Source: Leptolyngbya iicbica LK
GTDB taxonomy: Bacteria > Cyanobacteriota > Cyanobacteriia > Phormidesmidales > Phormidesmidaceae
Length of the DNA stretch: 64,000 bases
NCBI RefSeq assembly: GCF_004212215.1
Contig: NZ_QVFV01000003.1
Location: forward strand, 248,001-312,000
Reading direction: 5' to 3'
In this document: in pieces, positions 8,140-17,079 of the stretch
Numbering within the stretch: position 1 is the first letter of the stretch
Layout: each line of letters begins with the position of its first letter
Translations under genes and position numbers: made by a program
The notes under the pieces: generated by a model
Seen by the model: the letters and a program-made list of their open reading frames with translations, nothing else
Database searches by the model: none
What the model was told of the DNA's origin: nothing

Positions 8140-8829
8140 ATGAGTTTTGAGAGGGTGCTGGGTCAGCTGCGGGGGGGACTGATTGTGTCGTGTCAGGCTC
8201 CGGCGGACTCGCCTTTGCATGATCCGTATGTGATTGGGGCGATGGCGGCGGCAGCGGTGAAGCAGGGGGCGATCGCGGTGCGCATTGACAGTCCGGCTCA
8301 CATTGCGGCGGTACGCGATCGCATCAGCGTCCCCATCATTGGCTTGTGGAAGCAGGTTATCCCCAGTTCGGAGGTGTACATTACGCCGCAATTTCACCAT
8401 GCGCAGGCGGTGGCAGAGGCGGGGGCAGATGTGATTGCGATCGATGCGACGGAGCGATCGCGTCCCGGCGGGGAAACGTTAGCCGACTTGGTGCAGCAAA
8501 TTCACGACCAACTTCAAAAGCCCGTGATGGCGGATATTGATACGCTGGCTTCGGCGCAGGCGGCGGTGGCGGCAGGTGTCGATCTTTTGGGCACGACGCT
8601 CTATGGCTATACCCGAGAAACTCAGCACTGCGAGCCACCCGGCTTTGAACTGTTGGGCAACTTGATCGACCAGTTTGCTGTCCCGTGTATTTGCGAGGGG
8701 GGCATTGCCTCGCCTGCCGCCGCCCAACAAGCGCTGAAATTGGGGGCATCGGCGGTGGTGGTGGGCACGGCGATTACGGGCATCGACATTTTGGTGCAGC
8801 GTTATCAAGCGGCGCTGTCAGATGTTTAG
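8140..8829 (+). CDS. nanE: N-acetylmannosamine-6-phosphate 2-epimerase
   Basis: TIM-barrel enzyme that interconverts ManNAc-6-P and GlcNAc-6-P in amino-sugar metabolism. Diagnostic stretches are GLIVSCQAPADSPLHDP at the N-terminus, IIGLWKQ, VIAIDATERSRPGG, VMADIDT, LLGTTLYGYT and the C-terminal phosphate loop VVGTAIT. The ATG at 8140 follows AAGGGGG at a good spacing; a GTG three bases earlier is also in frame. No sialic-acid lyase or ManNAc kinase gene is next to it, so its local role is probably cell-wall or exopolysaccharide amino-sugar recycling rather than sialate catabolism; that is inferred. A G-rich tandem repeat occupies its upstream region. Confidence 0.92.
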   Translation: MSFERVLGQLRGGLIVSCQAPADSPLHDPYVIGAMAAAAVKQGAIAVRIDSPAHIAAVRDRISVPIIGLWKQVIPSSEVYITPQFHHAQAVAEAGADVIAIDATERSRPGGETLADLVQQIHDQLQKPVMADIDTLASAQAAVAAGVDLLGTTLYGYTRETQHCEPPGFELLGNLIDQFAVPCICEGGIASPAAAQQALKLGASAVVVGTAITGIDILVQRYQAALSDV

Positions 8830-8842
8830 GCATCAGGATTTC

Positions 8843-8920
8843 ATGAAATCTAAGTCTTGTCGGGCAAGTATGTTGTCTGCGCATGAACCGCCGAGACGGC
8901 TGTCCACACTGGATTTAAGT
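8843..8920. repeat. Dispersed hairpin repeat, copy A (diverged)
   Basis: This stretch aligns over about 78 bp with 20246-20322. Shared pieces include AAATC-AAGT, TTGTC-GGCA, CTGCGC and CGGCTGTCCACACT. In this copy the hairpin arms have decayed, while the other copy keeps both hairpins. It lies just after nanE, before the convergent glycosyltransferase gene. Confidence 0.6.
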
Positions 8921-8946
8921 CTCCTTTCTTCACATGGCAATTCCAG

Positions 8947-9690
8947 TTATTTAGATTTGGGTCTAATTTCATCATCGGCGTAAGTGACGTTGATTTGGGC
9001 TTTGCGCTCGTACAGGCGATTCATCCAGCGGGGATCGAGCTGGAGGTGGTACATCACCTTGAGAGATTGATTCATCAGAGCTTGGCGAAGCACGCCGCGA
9101 TCGCGATATCGCCGCGCGGAGGTCACCACCGTACCGGGCAAGATTTTCGGTGGGCCATATTCCTTTAGTCGCTGGCTCAGCACCGTGTCTTCAAAAATGT
9201 CGAGATCGGGCACACCGCCGATGGTTTGCAGGAGCGATCGCCGCACCGCCACACAATGATCCAAATACAAAATCTGCCCCCAGCGAGGCCGCACCACCGA
9301 GGAATACCAGGACGTGTAGCGCAACAGCCAGTGGCTCAGGTCAAACTGGTGACGAAAGCCGCTCCACATGACCGTTGGATCTTGAAAAGCCTGAGCGACT
9401 TGTCGCAGAGCCGTTTCTGGCGGTAGCAGCGTCGCGGGATGGTGTAGCAGCACCACCTCTCCCTGACTGGCCTGGATGCCGACATTTAGCCGTTGCGCGC
9501 GATTCGTGGCCTCGGACTCAATTACCCGGAAATGGGGAGCAGCTTGCAAGACGGCTAACGTTTCATCCGAGCTGGCACTCACAACCGCAATGAGTTCCTG
9601 ATCGCCCTGCTGGGCCTGTAAATTCTCAATAATTTTGGGCAAATAGCCGTGGCGCAATTCATTGACACAGGGCAAGACAACAGAAATCAC
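8947..9690 (-). CDS. Glycosyltransferase family 2
   Basis: A 247-residue soluble GT-A glycosyltransferase. It begins ISVVLPCVNELRHGYLPKII, the usual GT2 entry. Then come the donor-binding strand ELIAVVSASSDET and the motif GEVVLLHHPATLLPP, where many relatives have an acidic metal-binding pair (HAD-like), so the metal site is atypical. Later, FEDTVLSQRLKEYGP fits the GT2 catalytic-base region. The C-terminal part (residues 190-247) is basic and without a membrane span. The donor and acceptor are unknown; neighbours do not form a polysaccharide cluster. It could act on a hopanoid, carotenoid or exopolysaccharide acceptor, but nothing here decides that. Confidence 0.8.
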   Translation of the reverse strand: MISVVLPCVNELRHGYLPKIIENLQAQQGDQELIAVVSASSDETLAVLQAAPHFRVIESEATNRAQRLNVGIQASQGEVVLLHHPATLLPPETALRQVAQAFQDPTVMWSGFRHQFDLSHWLLRYTSWYSSVVRPRWGQILYLDHCVAVRRSLLQTIGGVPDLDIFEDTVLSQRLKEYGPPKILPGTVVTSARRYRDRGVLRQALMNQSLKVMYHLQLDPRWMNRLYERKAQINVTYADDEIRPKSK

Positions 9691-9806
9691 AGGCTCAACC
9701 TTGAACGAATCCTACGCACTCTAAAAGTAAAGCTTAAGCAATCTCGCCCGGCAGAGAAAATCGTTTACGCTGCAACCGAAGGTTCCCACGTCTATCGCTC
9801 AAGGTT

Positions 9807-10541
9807 ATGACTACTGCACAGATTGAAATTTATCCCGATCGCCCCGCTTTGGTGGCGCGATCGCTGGAATTGGTGCAAGACCGCATCCAAACCGCCGTCG
9901 CGGAACATGGCCGCTGTGCGATCGCCCTGGCTGGCGGCAGCACGCCCAAGCCGCTCTACGAAGGGCTTGCCAAACTCGATCTGCCCTGGGCCAACCTCCA
10001 CATCTTTTGGGGCGATGAGCGCTACGTCCCGGTCGATCATCCTGATAGCAACGCGGGCATGGCCAAAGCCGCCTGGTTGGATCACGTCGCCATTCCGCCG
10101 ACGCAGATCCACATCATGCCGACGCATTTTGAACAGCCCGAGGCTGCCGCTAGCGCTCATGAAACCTTGCTGAAGGACGTGTTGGGCTATCAGCCTACCT
10201 TCGATATCGTGCTGCTGGGCATGGGCGACGATGGGCACACGCTGTCACTGTTTCCCCATACCGAGGCGGTGACCGTGAGCGATCGCCTCGTCACCGTGGG
10301 CAACAAAGACGGTGAACCCCGCATTACCCTCACAGCGACCGTGGTCAACCAAAGCCGTTGTGTGATGTTCCTCGTGTCTGGCAGCAATAAGCAACCCGCC
10401 TTAAAGGCCGTCTTTTCTGACGATGCCGATGATCTGGAATTTCCCTCGCGCACCATTCGTCCCGAGGGTGAACTTTGGTGGCTCCTGGATGCAGCGGCGG
10501 GCGCGGCTGTCAAAACCCTGCCAAACGTTCGCGAGGCTTAG
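9807..10541 (+). CDS. pgl: 6-phosphogluconolactonase
   Basis: Hydrolyses 6-phosphogluconolactone to 6-phosphogluconate, the second step of the oxidative pentose phosphate pathway, which supplies NADPH in the dark in cyanobacteria. The 244-residue protein has the family motifs ALAGGSTPKPLYE near residue 40, FWGDERYVP near 70, and GMGDDGHTLSLFP near 140. The start ATG follows a short AT-rich leader after the divergent glycosyltransferase, so the two genes share an upstream gap of about 115 bp. No zwf, gnd or opcA lies within the window. The assignment is secure. Confidence 0.95.
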   Translation: MTTAQIEIYPDRPALVARSLELVQDRIQTAVAEHGRCAIALAGGSTPKPLYEGLAKLDLPWANLHIFWGDERYVPVDHPDSNAGMAKAAWLDHVAIPPTQIHIMPTHFEQPEAAASAHETLLKDVLGYQPTFDIVLLGMGDDGHTLSLFPHTEAVTVSDRLVTVGNKDGEPRITLTATVVNQSRCVMFLVSGSNKQPALKAVFSDDADDLEFPSRTIRPEGELWWLLDAAAGAAVKTLPNVREA

Positions 10542-10761
10542 GTAGCTGACCACCTCAAACCTTTTATAAACAAAGGGTGTGGCCGCTCATTAAAGTGCCA
10601 TTCCCAGTAGCGGCGATCGCCCCCACAGGGGCCGAAATTTGCATTTGTTAAATTAATCCTCTAAAGCCCGACCGGAATACCGGGGTTTGTGGCAAGATAA
10701 CAATCGTGGCTAACTCAGTCACAACCACATTGACCTTTCAGATTCAGAGAGAGAGTTACCT

Positions 10762-11397
10762 ATGACGCTGCAATTAGGCGATACCGTACCTAATTTCACT
10801 CAACAATCTTCCGAGGGTGAAATCACGTTTTACGACTGGGCTGGTGATAGCTGGGTCGTCTTCTTTTCCCACCCCGCTGACTACACTCCGGTTTGCACCA
10901 CAGAACTGGGTGAAGTCGCTAAGCTCAAAGGCGAATTTGCCAAGCGCAATGCCAAAGTGATCGCCCTGAGTGTGGACGACGTTGATTCCCACAAGGGTTG
11001 GATTGGCGATATTGACGAAACCCAAGGCACCGCTGTTAACTACCCCATCATTGCGGATGCCGATAACAAGGTTTCTAACCTGTACGGCATGATTCACCCC
11101 AATGCCGATGCCAAGGTCACCGTGCGCACCGTCTTCGTGATTGACCCGAACCGTAAGCTGCGGTTGACCATCACCTATCCCCCCAGCACGGGCCGCAACT
11201 TCCAGGAAATTCTGCGCGTCATCGATTCTTTGCAGTTGACGGATAACTACAGCGTGGCAACTCCGGTGAACTGGAAGGATGGCGAAGATGTCGTCGTTTC
11301 TCCCAAGATTTCCACCGAAGATGCGAAGCAGAAGTTTCCCAAGGGCGTTACTGAAATCAAGCCCTACCTGCGCATGACTCCGCAGCCCAACAAGTAA
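10762..11397 (+). CDS. 1-Cys peroxiredoxin (Prx6 type)
   Basis: Thiol peroxidase that reduces hydrogen peroxide and alkyl hydroperoxides. The only cysteine in the 211 residues is Cys45 in SHPADYTPVCTTE, the peroxidatic site, so this is a 1-Cys enzyme that needs an outside thiol for recycling. The length and the C-terminal extension (YLRMTPQPNK) match the Prx6 group rather than 2-Cys enzymes. A purine-rich GAGAGAGAG tract precedes the ATG as a ribosome site. A strong intrinsic terminator follows 35 bp after the stop, and the upstream gap is 220 bp, so it is probably a single-gene unit. It may protect against photosynthesis-derived peroxide. Confidence 0.94.
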   Translation: MTLQLGDTVPNFTQQSSEGEITFYDWAGDSWVVFFSHPADYTPVCTTELGEVAKLKGEFAKRNAKVIALSVDDVDSHKGWIGDIDETQGTAVNYPIIADADNKVSNLYGMIHPNADAKVTVRTVFVIDPNRKLRLTITYPPSTGRNFQEILRVIDSLQLTDNYSVATPVNWKDGEDVVVSPKISTEDAKQKFPKGVTEIKPYLRMTPQPNK

Positions 11398-11432
11398 GTT
11401 GATGTGGCATTGCTGCCAACTTTAGGACTATC

Positions 11433-11468
11433 AAAAAGGGGCTGTCGTAAACACGGCAGCCCCTTTTT
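11433..11468 (+). terminator. Rho-independent terminator of the peroxiredoxin gene
   Basis: AAAAAGGGGCTGTCG and CGGCAGCCCCTTTTT form a stem of about 15 bp with one G-T wobble around a 6-nt loop. The 3' arm ends in five T. The matching A run means it could also stop transcripts from the other side. Confidence 0.88.
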
Positions 11469-11508
11469 GTTGTTGGGCGAGATGCGTTAGCGATAGTGCC
11501 TGGCCGAA

Positions 11509-11618
11509 GTCAGGGGACGGGTCCCTTGGTCTGATCCCGAATATATCGGTGTCAGGGGACGGGTCCCTTGGTCTTATCCCGAATGTATCGGTTGATCCGA
11601 CAGGGACCCGTCCCCTGG
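11509..11618. repeat. Two 42-bp tandem repeats plus an inverted GGGGACGGGTCCC copy
   Basis: The units 11509-11550 and 11551-11592 are identical except for two bases (G/T near 11534, A/G near 11585). Each begins GTCAGGGGACGGGTCCCTTG and ends ATCGGT. An inverted partial copy, CAGGGACCCGTCCCCTGG, follows at 11601-11618, so the cluster can fold into long alternative hairpins. It lies between the peroxiredoxin terminator and the 3' end of the convergent GH15-like gene. The core is shared with 7325-7393. Confidence 0.85.
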
Positions 11619-11653
11619 AGTTGCCAGGTCAATGTGAATTTGTGCCTACCGGA

Positions 11654-14600
11654 TCAACTGATTTCGGCAGCTTCTGCTTCGGCAGCCTCGGCGGCTTCGC
11701 GGGCAGCGGTTTCGGCGGCTTCGGCCTCGGCGATTTCCACCAAGAATTGGAGCGCCTTGGACGTGTAAATAGCGCAGTCTTTGGGCGATCGCCCATAAAA
11801 CGCCGACCACGCGGCCTCTTTCTGTGCATCATATTGGCCAGCGCGATCGGGCCGATCTTCGACCCAGGCAATGCGGACAGCGTGACCGATCAGCACATCC
11901 AGGGCGATGTAATCATCAAACTGGAGATCGGGATTGCCTTCAAAAATCGCCGCCAGTTCCCGCAGGGACTCGATGGTGAGGTGGCGATATTCCGGCGCGT
12001 GGATTTTGGTGAGCAAGTGATCCAGGCGGCGGGCGAAGTTGGCCTCTCCCGGCGTCATTTCCGAAATTACCGATTCGCTATCAATGCGGTTGCGGCGATC
12101 GAGCTTGTTGCCAATAATGACGCCCCGGCAGTGATGCAGCAGCTCCCACACTTTGAGGTAAAACTCTTCCGGCAGGCGAGTCAGCTCTCCATCGATTTGT
12201 CGCTTGCGCCACCAGTCTTCCACTGACATTTCACTCGTGGCTTCAAATTGCTCCGGCACCACGCTCCAGGTGACCGGAGACGAGGTTTTGATGTGCAGGG
12301 ATTCTTGTTGAAAGAGGGTGCGATTGATGCCGCTGTAGCCCGCCAATACCTGGCGCAGCCGCATTTTGACTTCATAGGGGCTGAGGGCGGTGAGGCGATC
12401 GTAGGCTTCGTCGCGGGGAATGTAATGCTCGCGGGCCATTTCACCCGTCAGCAAGAGAATCAAATAGCCCACCCGCAGCGTCAGCAGGCCGTCAAACAGT
12501 TCGCGCTCGGATTTGATCAGGACGCTCAGGTAGACGATGATTTCTTGGGTGAGGGCGCGATCGCGTTCGTCTTCTCGACAAAACGTGATGATTTTCTCCA
12601 TGATTTCTGAGTGGGGCATGGGGTCGCGAATCAGCGAGTCATCGGAGTAGGCCTTGCCCACCGTGACGTACTTTTGGCGCACTAACAGCTCGGTGACCGC
12701 ATCCGACAAATTCACATCCATCTTGTTCAGGAGTCCGGCGGCGCGGCGCACGATCACCCAAATTTCCTGCCGTCCCGCTTTGACGTAGACTTCTTCGAGC
12801 AGGTCACCGACTGTCATCGGGCCGTCTGGATCAATGCCTGTGTCAAAATCGAGCCCTTCTAGTGCCTGCAGTCGCGCCAGCAGCTCCACCTGCTCGTACA
12901 GGTTGGTCGATCGCTGCAAATTGTTGACCAGATGCCCCGCATCCGTCTCCCGCTCAATGCGAAACAGGTGCCACACATCTAGCGGAACCGTCTCTTCAGG
13001 CACCATCGCCAGGTAAGCCGAGCGGTGAACGCGATCGCGCAGGGTCGGCGGATGGAAGGCATAAACCCCCACATCATCCACCCGTTCGGAGCCCGCCGTG
13101 AGCAAGAGTTGGTTGAGTGGCCCCAACACCACCGGTACGCCCCCACAACGTCCCGTTTTGAGCTCTTGAATGAGGGCGAGCAAAGGCGACTCATGAATCG
13201 GCCGATGTCCCAACTCGAACATGTCGTAGGTCAGCAAGAGGGTGATGGTCGGTCGGCCGATCGCCTTCCAGTGATAGTGAATGTAGGACAGCTCGCTGCG
13301 AATTTGGGCTACCAAAAAGTGATAGTCCAGGGTGATGTAAAACTTTTGCGGGTCGAGAAAGGACGGCAAAAAGACCGCTGTTTCGCCGCGAATGCGGAAC
13401 ACTTGGGCAGTGGTCAGTCCCCGCAGTCGCCGAATCGGACGTCCCGAAAGGCCCAATTTTTCGTTAATGCCGATTTGGGCATAAATCGCGGACAGCTCAC
13501 CCGACGGATAAATTTTGACGGGCTCGACCTGTTCGGGCACCTGGGTCTCGATGCCGTAATCGGCCAGCGTCTCTTGCAGGGCTTCATTTTCCGCAATCAG
13601 CGCAATTTGGACGATGGACTGCCGTTTGCGACCCACCTGGGCGTGACGCCCCAGGGGATCGATATCGCCGGGGGTGATCAATCGGTTTTCAAGCAGTTGA
13701 CCCAACAAATAAAGGCTCTGCGCCCAAATCAGGGGCACATTCTCGTTCGGCAACCGGGTCTGACTCCCCGGCTTTTCACGCTCTGCCGCGATCGCCTCCT
13801 CCGGCACGTAATACAGCTCGGGCAAGAGTTGCAGGCCATCTTGGGGCACCGCTATCGCCTCTAGCCGTTGCCGATAAAAGTCCACCGCTTTCGCATCATT
13901 GCGAAACAGCCCATCCAAATAGAGATAGGTGAAAAAGAGGGGCCACTCACATTCGATATGCTCAAACTGTTGCAGCTCGGCCGATTCGTAGTGCAGGCGA
14001 GTGGTGTCTTCAATCACCGTCTGGTGACCATCGCGCAAAAAACGCTTGCACCCGTAATTGCCTTGCAGCTTGTCGATGATTTTGGTGCGGGTGCGATCGA
14101 CCAAATCTGCATCCTCAATCGCAAATGCCGGATAGCCAATAATGCTCAGCACCGCCGCATCTACTTCCTTCGAGCCTGATTCGCGGGGCAAGAGGGATTC
14201 CAACGTCAGCCGCGCCCGCGACATTTCATCCGGCAACACATGCACCACCGACGCCTGCCCCCCCTGCACGCCAAACAGGTTCAGACCATCCATCGCCTCT
14301 AGTGCCGCCTTGGCCATGCCGACTGAACTGGCATTGAGTTCTGGCTTGCCGTGGTTCAGCTTGTTGCCCCGCTCCCAAATGCCGTAGTCGGGGGTGCGGT
14401 AGGCCCGCGCCACGTAGTACACCAGGTTTTGAATGAAGCTCACCTCATCCAGCGTGAAAATGATTTGTAAGCCTGAAGCGGTCATCTGCGCCAGCATGAG
14501 CAAGAACACCGAGGTGGCATCAATCTGCAAATGCCCCCACTCGTCATCGCCCACCACCGTGCTGCCGGTCGCCGTGTCGTATTTGGCGTGCAGCGACTCC

Positions 14601-14947
14601 AAGGGATCTTGGGCATCTTTGAACTTCTCGACCTTAGCGGCCTGCTGCATCATGGCAAACAGCAGGCCCCGCATCAGTTTGGTCACACTTTGCTGCAGCT
14701 CATAGGTGCGCCCCTGATTTTCATCAATCTTGCGGTAGGCCAGCGCCAAGCCCCACACCGCGAGAATGCTGTACACGTTGTCGCGCACCCAGGCGTCGGT
14801 GTAGTTGCCGTGGGTGGTGATGGCGGTGCTCGCGGGTAGCAGCCCACTGACAGGATGCTGTCGCGCCAAGATCAGCTGTTTGACTTGACCGTAATATTCA
14901 TTCAGTTGGTCGGTGAGGGTAACCAAAGATGACGTTGCAGAGCCCAT
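11654..14947 (-). CDS. GH15-related, phosphorylase-kinase-alpha-like protein
   Basis: A ~1097-residue protein whose first ~400 residues form an (alpha/alpha)6 glucoamylase-like barrel: HGNYTDAWVRDNVYSI near the N-terminus, then DEWGHLQIDATSVFLL and YGIWERGNKLNHGKPELN. This matches the family that includes eukaryotic phosphorylase kinase regulatory alpha/beta subunits, found as stand-alone proteins in cyanobacteria. The long helical remainder resembles the rest of those subunits. Whether it hydrolyses or only senses alpha-glucan is unknown; a role in glycogen metabolism is inferred. The start at 14947 (MGSATSS) is preferred, since the 49 residues upstream (to 15094) look non-coding. The C-terminus is an odd low-complexity Ala/Glu tail (about 25 residues). 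Confidence 0.85.
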   Translation of the reverse strand: MGSATSSLVTLTDQLNEYYGQVKQLILARQHPVSGLLPASTAITTHGNYTDAWVRDNVYSILAVWGLALAYRKIDENQGRTYELQQSVTKLMRGLLFAMMQQAAKVEKFKDAQDPLESLHAKYDTATGSTVVGDDEWGHLQIDATSVFLLMLAQMTASGLQIIFTLDEVSFIQNLVYYVARAYRTPDYGIWERGNKLNHGKPELNASSVGMAKAALEAMDGLNLFGVQGGQASVVHVLPDEMSRARLTLESLLPRESGSKEVDAAVLSIIGYPAFAIEDADLVDRTRTKIIDKLQGNYGCKRFLRDGHQTVIEDTTRLHYESAELQQFEHIECEWPLFFTYLYLDGLFRNDAKAVDFYRQRLEAIAVPQDGLQLLPELYYVPEEAIAAEREKPGSQTRLPNENVPLIWAQSLYLLGQLLENRLITPGDIDPLGRHAQVGRKRQSIVQIALIAENEALQETLADYGIETQVPEQVEPVKIYPSGELSAIYAQIGINEKLGLSGRPIRRLRGLTTAQVFRIRGETAVFLPSFLDPQKFYITLDYHFLVAQIRSELSYIHYHWKAIGRPTITLLLTYDMFELGHRPIHESPLLALIQELKTGRCGGVPVVLGPLNQLLLTAGSERVDDVGVYAFHPPTLRDRVHRSAYLAMVPEETVPLDVWHLFRIERETDAGHLVNNLQRSTNLYEQVELLARLQALEGLDFDTGIDPDGPMTVGDLLEEVYVKAGRQEIWVIVRRAAGLLNKMDVNLSDAVTELLVRQKYVTVGKAYSDDSLIRDPMPHSEIMEKIITFCREDERDRALTQEIIVYLSVLIKSERELFDGLLTLRVGYLILLLTGEMAREHYIPRDEAYDRLTALSPYEVKMRLRQVLAGYSGINRTLFQQESLHIKTSSPVTWSVVPEQFEATSEMSVEDWWRKRQIDGELTRLPEEFYLKVWELLHHCRGVIIGNKLDRRNRIDSESVISEMTPGEANFARRLDHLLTKIHAPEYRHLTIESLRELAAIFEGNPDLQFDDYIALDVLIGHAVRIAWVEDRPDRAGQYDAQKEAAWSAFYGRSPKDCAIYTSKALQFLVEIAEAEAAETAAREAAEAAEAEAAEIS

Positions 14948-15430
14948 AAACGCACTGTCCTGCTCAAAGTTTAAGAAAGCGTGAATATAGCCTAGTGGAT
15001 ACTTAGGTAAATCAGCTAGCGTCGTTATCTTGTCCGATGCGGCTATGCCCTTTGGTAACGCTGCACACCCCCACGAACGGTCACATTCAGACAATGTGAA
15101 TGGAGCGGGCTTTCAGACATGAAGGAATTGGGACCCGACCCAATGCGATGGCCGCGTCAGCAGGCGATGGTTGCAGCTTTATCGCTCTGAAAGAGTGACA
15201 GAGTATCGTCTGCCCTTCGTTGCCGAGCGACTAAAGGTTCCTCTGGGTAAAAATCGCCTTCCCCCTAGATTGCAGTGGCGCTCGCGCGATCAATTTCCGT
15301 TGTAAAGGTAGGGTTGGCAGCGATCGCCCTCAACCTCTTTTGGATCAGCTGAAGAAATATGAGTCGGGTCAATATGAAGATTGATTTTCCTGCCGTCAGT
15401 TTTTCAGTTTTATTGTCGGAGAGGAACGAC
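14948..15430. other. Intergenic stretch upstream of the GH15-like gene
   Basis: About 480 bp with no convincing gene, if the GH15-like protein starts at 14947. It holds a small palindrome, ATTGGG-ACCCGA-CCCAAT, at 15127-15144 and a HIP1 site near 15321. Composition turns AT-rich toward 15400, where the HEPN-like accessory gene ends. No tRNA or attachment site was recognised. Confidence 0.4.
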
Positions 15431-16375
15431 CTAATCTATTCTAGGTGATTCATTACTGATGAATGACTTTCGAAAGAAGTCAAAGTTATTATTTTTCATT
15501 TCTAATTCATTCCGTCTTCTCGAAAAGAAATCAAAGATTTCTTCAGACTCTACTACAGAACCTAAGGCATCATACCTTGTCACTTTTGTAGAGCTGTAAA
15601 AACCCATCCTGCCTTTGTAGTTGTCAATTCGCGAAGAGACTTTACTCTCGCATAGATTTAAATCAGCCCTGAGTGATTTCCGAGTTTGCTCATGAATTTT
15701 CCATAACGATCTGAGATATCCTCTTATTAGAGGGAGTAGGTCTATTTCATTCCCCATCTCATTTAATTCGCTTAACGTTTCTTTCTTGAACTTCTTATTC
15801 TTTCTAAGCTCGTCAACACGAATTTTTAGGCTAAATACATATTTATTAAAGACGCCAGATTTCGCTTCTACTCTTTTGAAGTTTTGATTTAGCATCTGAA
15901 AAGGTATATCGTAATGTTGACAATGGTTTCGAAAGGCACACATCACACGATATCCCGGATCCTCTCCATCATACTCAGATTGAGTAAGAGATTTGACGAG
16001 GTTATAGTTTCGATTTTCTCGGTTATAGATAGAATGAATTGAGTGCTTTAAATGCTCAACATATAAAAAGCCAACCGCAAGCAGGTTGATGACTCTTCTG
16101 TTCATAAAGTAAATTTTTTCGACTGACCTGCACCACTGTTCATCATCACTTAAGCTCATGTTTAAACCTTCGCAGAAAACGACATTTCTAAGACTGCATC
16201 CATAAAAGTCTTTTTCAAGCTCAATGTAGTTTTCGATGACTGAATTGAAATGCTCTTCAATAGACATGGCTTTGAAGAGAAAGTCTTTCGCTCGTTTTAG
16301 AGATATGTACTCCTGTTCTGAGATTTCTTCTTGTCCATTTTTAATTCCTCGTGCCACAAAGAAATATTTATCCAT
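15431..16375 (-). CDS. AT-rich orphan with a HEPN-like RN-x3-H motif
   Basis: A 314-residue hydrophilic, mostly helical protein of no family I can name. It is far more AT-rich and Lys/Asn-rich than its neighbours, a sign of recent transfer. Around residues 90-160 there are long amphipathic helices, ending in VMCAFRNHCQHYDIPF. Arg149-Asn150...His154 fits the Rx4-6H motif with a polar residue after Arg that marks HEPN ribonucleases of toxins and defence systems. The rest of the protein, including the basic helix RVDELRKNKKFKKETL, gives no further clue. It stands alone, next to a toxin-antitoxin pair on the same strand. A HEPN RNase or abortive-infection-like role is a hypothesis based on one motif. 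Confidence 0.6.
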   Translation of the reverse strand: MDKYFFVARGIKNGQEEISEQEYISLKRAKDFLFKAMSIEEHFNSVIENYIELEKDFYGCSLRNVVFCEGLNMSLSDDEQWCRSVEKIYFMNRRVINLLAVGFLYVEHLKHSIHSIYNRENRNYNLVKSLTQSEYDGEDPGYRVMCAFRNHCQHYDIPFQMLNQNFKRVEAKSGVFNKYVFSLKIRVDELRKNKKFKKETLSELNEMGNEIDLLPLIRGYLRSLWKIHEQTRKSLRADLNLCESKVSSRIDNYKGRMGFYSSTKVTRYDALGSVVESEEIFDFFSRRRNELEMKNNNFDFFRKSFISNESPRID

Positions 16376-16597
16376 GGAATTTGTTCGAAGTGATGTCGAA
16401 AATACAATAAATCGGATTTTGACTACTTTTACCTAGCAAGGTAATTCGCTGCGCGGATGTACCTCAAAACTACGAATTTCGCCCCTCATTAACAAATCAG
16501 CAAATACGATTGTACGGGCCGATTCTCCTCATGAGATGTTTCACTAACGCTGCCAGCTTAGCTTTTCATTGCAGATGTCAACTCTCAGTGATCGCCC

Positions 16598-17079
16598 CTA
16601 TTCTTCAGCCAGTTCTAGCACTTTTGTTAACACCTCTGTGCTGACGCGAAAACCAGATTCGACCAGTTTTGAGATTTCAGTGCTGGCAGAGGTGATATAG
16701 CCCGCTTGCTTGGCTAACAAAACGATACTCAACGTGCCGCGAACGTTAACTTGCAGGCTTTTTGCAGCTTTGCGAGCGGCGCGATCGTCCAAGATGGCTT
16801 CATAGGTCGGATGGCAAATTGCCCAAGAGAGAACGTGGCTCTCTCCAGGTCCTAAATCCCAAGCGGCCACGAGGCGATCAATCTCGGTCTCTTTGAGAAA
16901 GACCTGGCCCTCAGCCTGTATCCATGACAGTGCGGCATCATCATAATTGCCCTGTTGAATTTCGTCCGCAACGCCTGAGGAATCACCATTTCATCGCAAA
17001 GCTGAGGGAGCAGATTAACCCTGTCAATTTTTGCCAACGTGATAATGGGCGAAGCATTGACAACCCACTGCCTAACCAC
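16598..17079 (-). pseudogene. DUF3368/PIN-like toxin gene broken by a frameshift
   Basis: The N-terminal part (from GTG 17079) reads VVNASPIITLAKIDRVNLLP, the start of DUF3368 PIN-domain proteins, and goes out of frame near 16970-16976. A second frame carries VADEIQQGNYDDAALSW and then AAWDLGPGESHVLSWA, ILDDRAARKAAKSL and GTLSIVLLAKQAGYI to the stop at 16598. Adding one base at about GCG-TTG would restore a complete ~160-residue protein, so a single-base deletion (or sequencing error) explains the break. Intact homologues are VapC-like ribonuclease toxins paired with UPF0175 antitoxins, and such a gene overlaps the 5' end. The conserved Asp in the VNAS entry is already replaced by Asn, as is usual in DUF3368. 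Confidence 0.85.

Noticed and set aside
13025-13864. 279-codon plus-strand frame antisense to the GH15-like gene
   Set aside because: Antisense shadow of a conserved protein, with no family match by eye.
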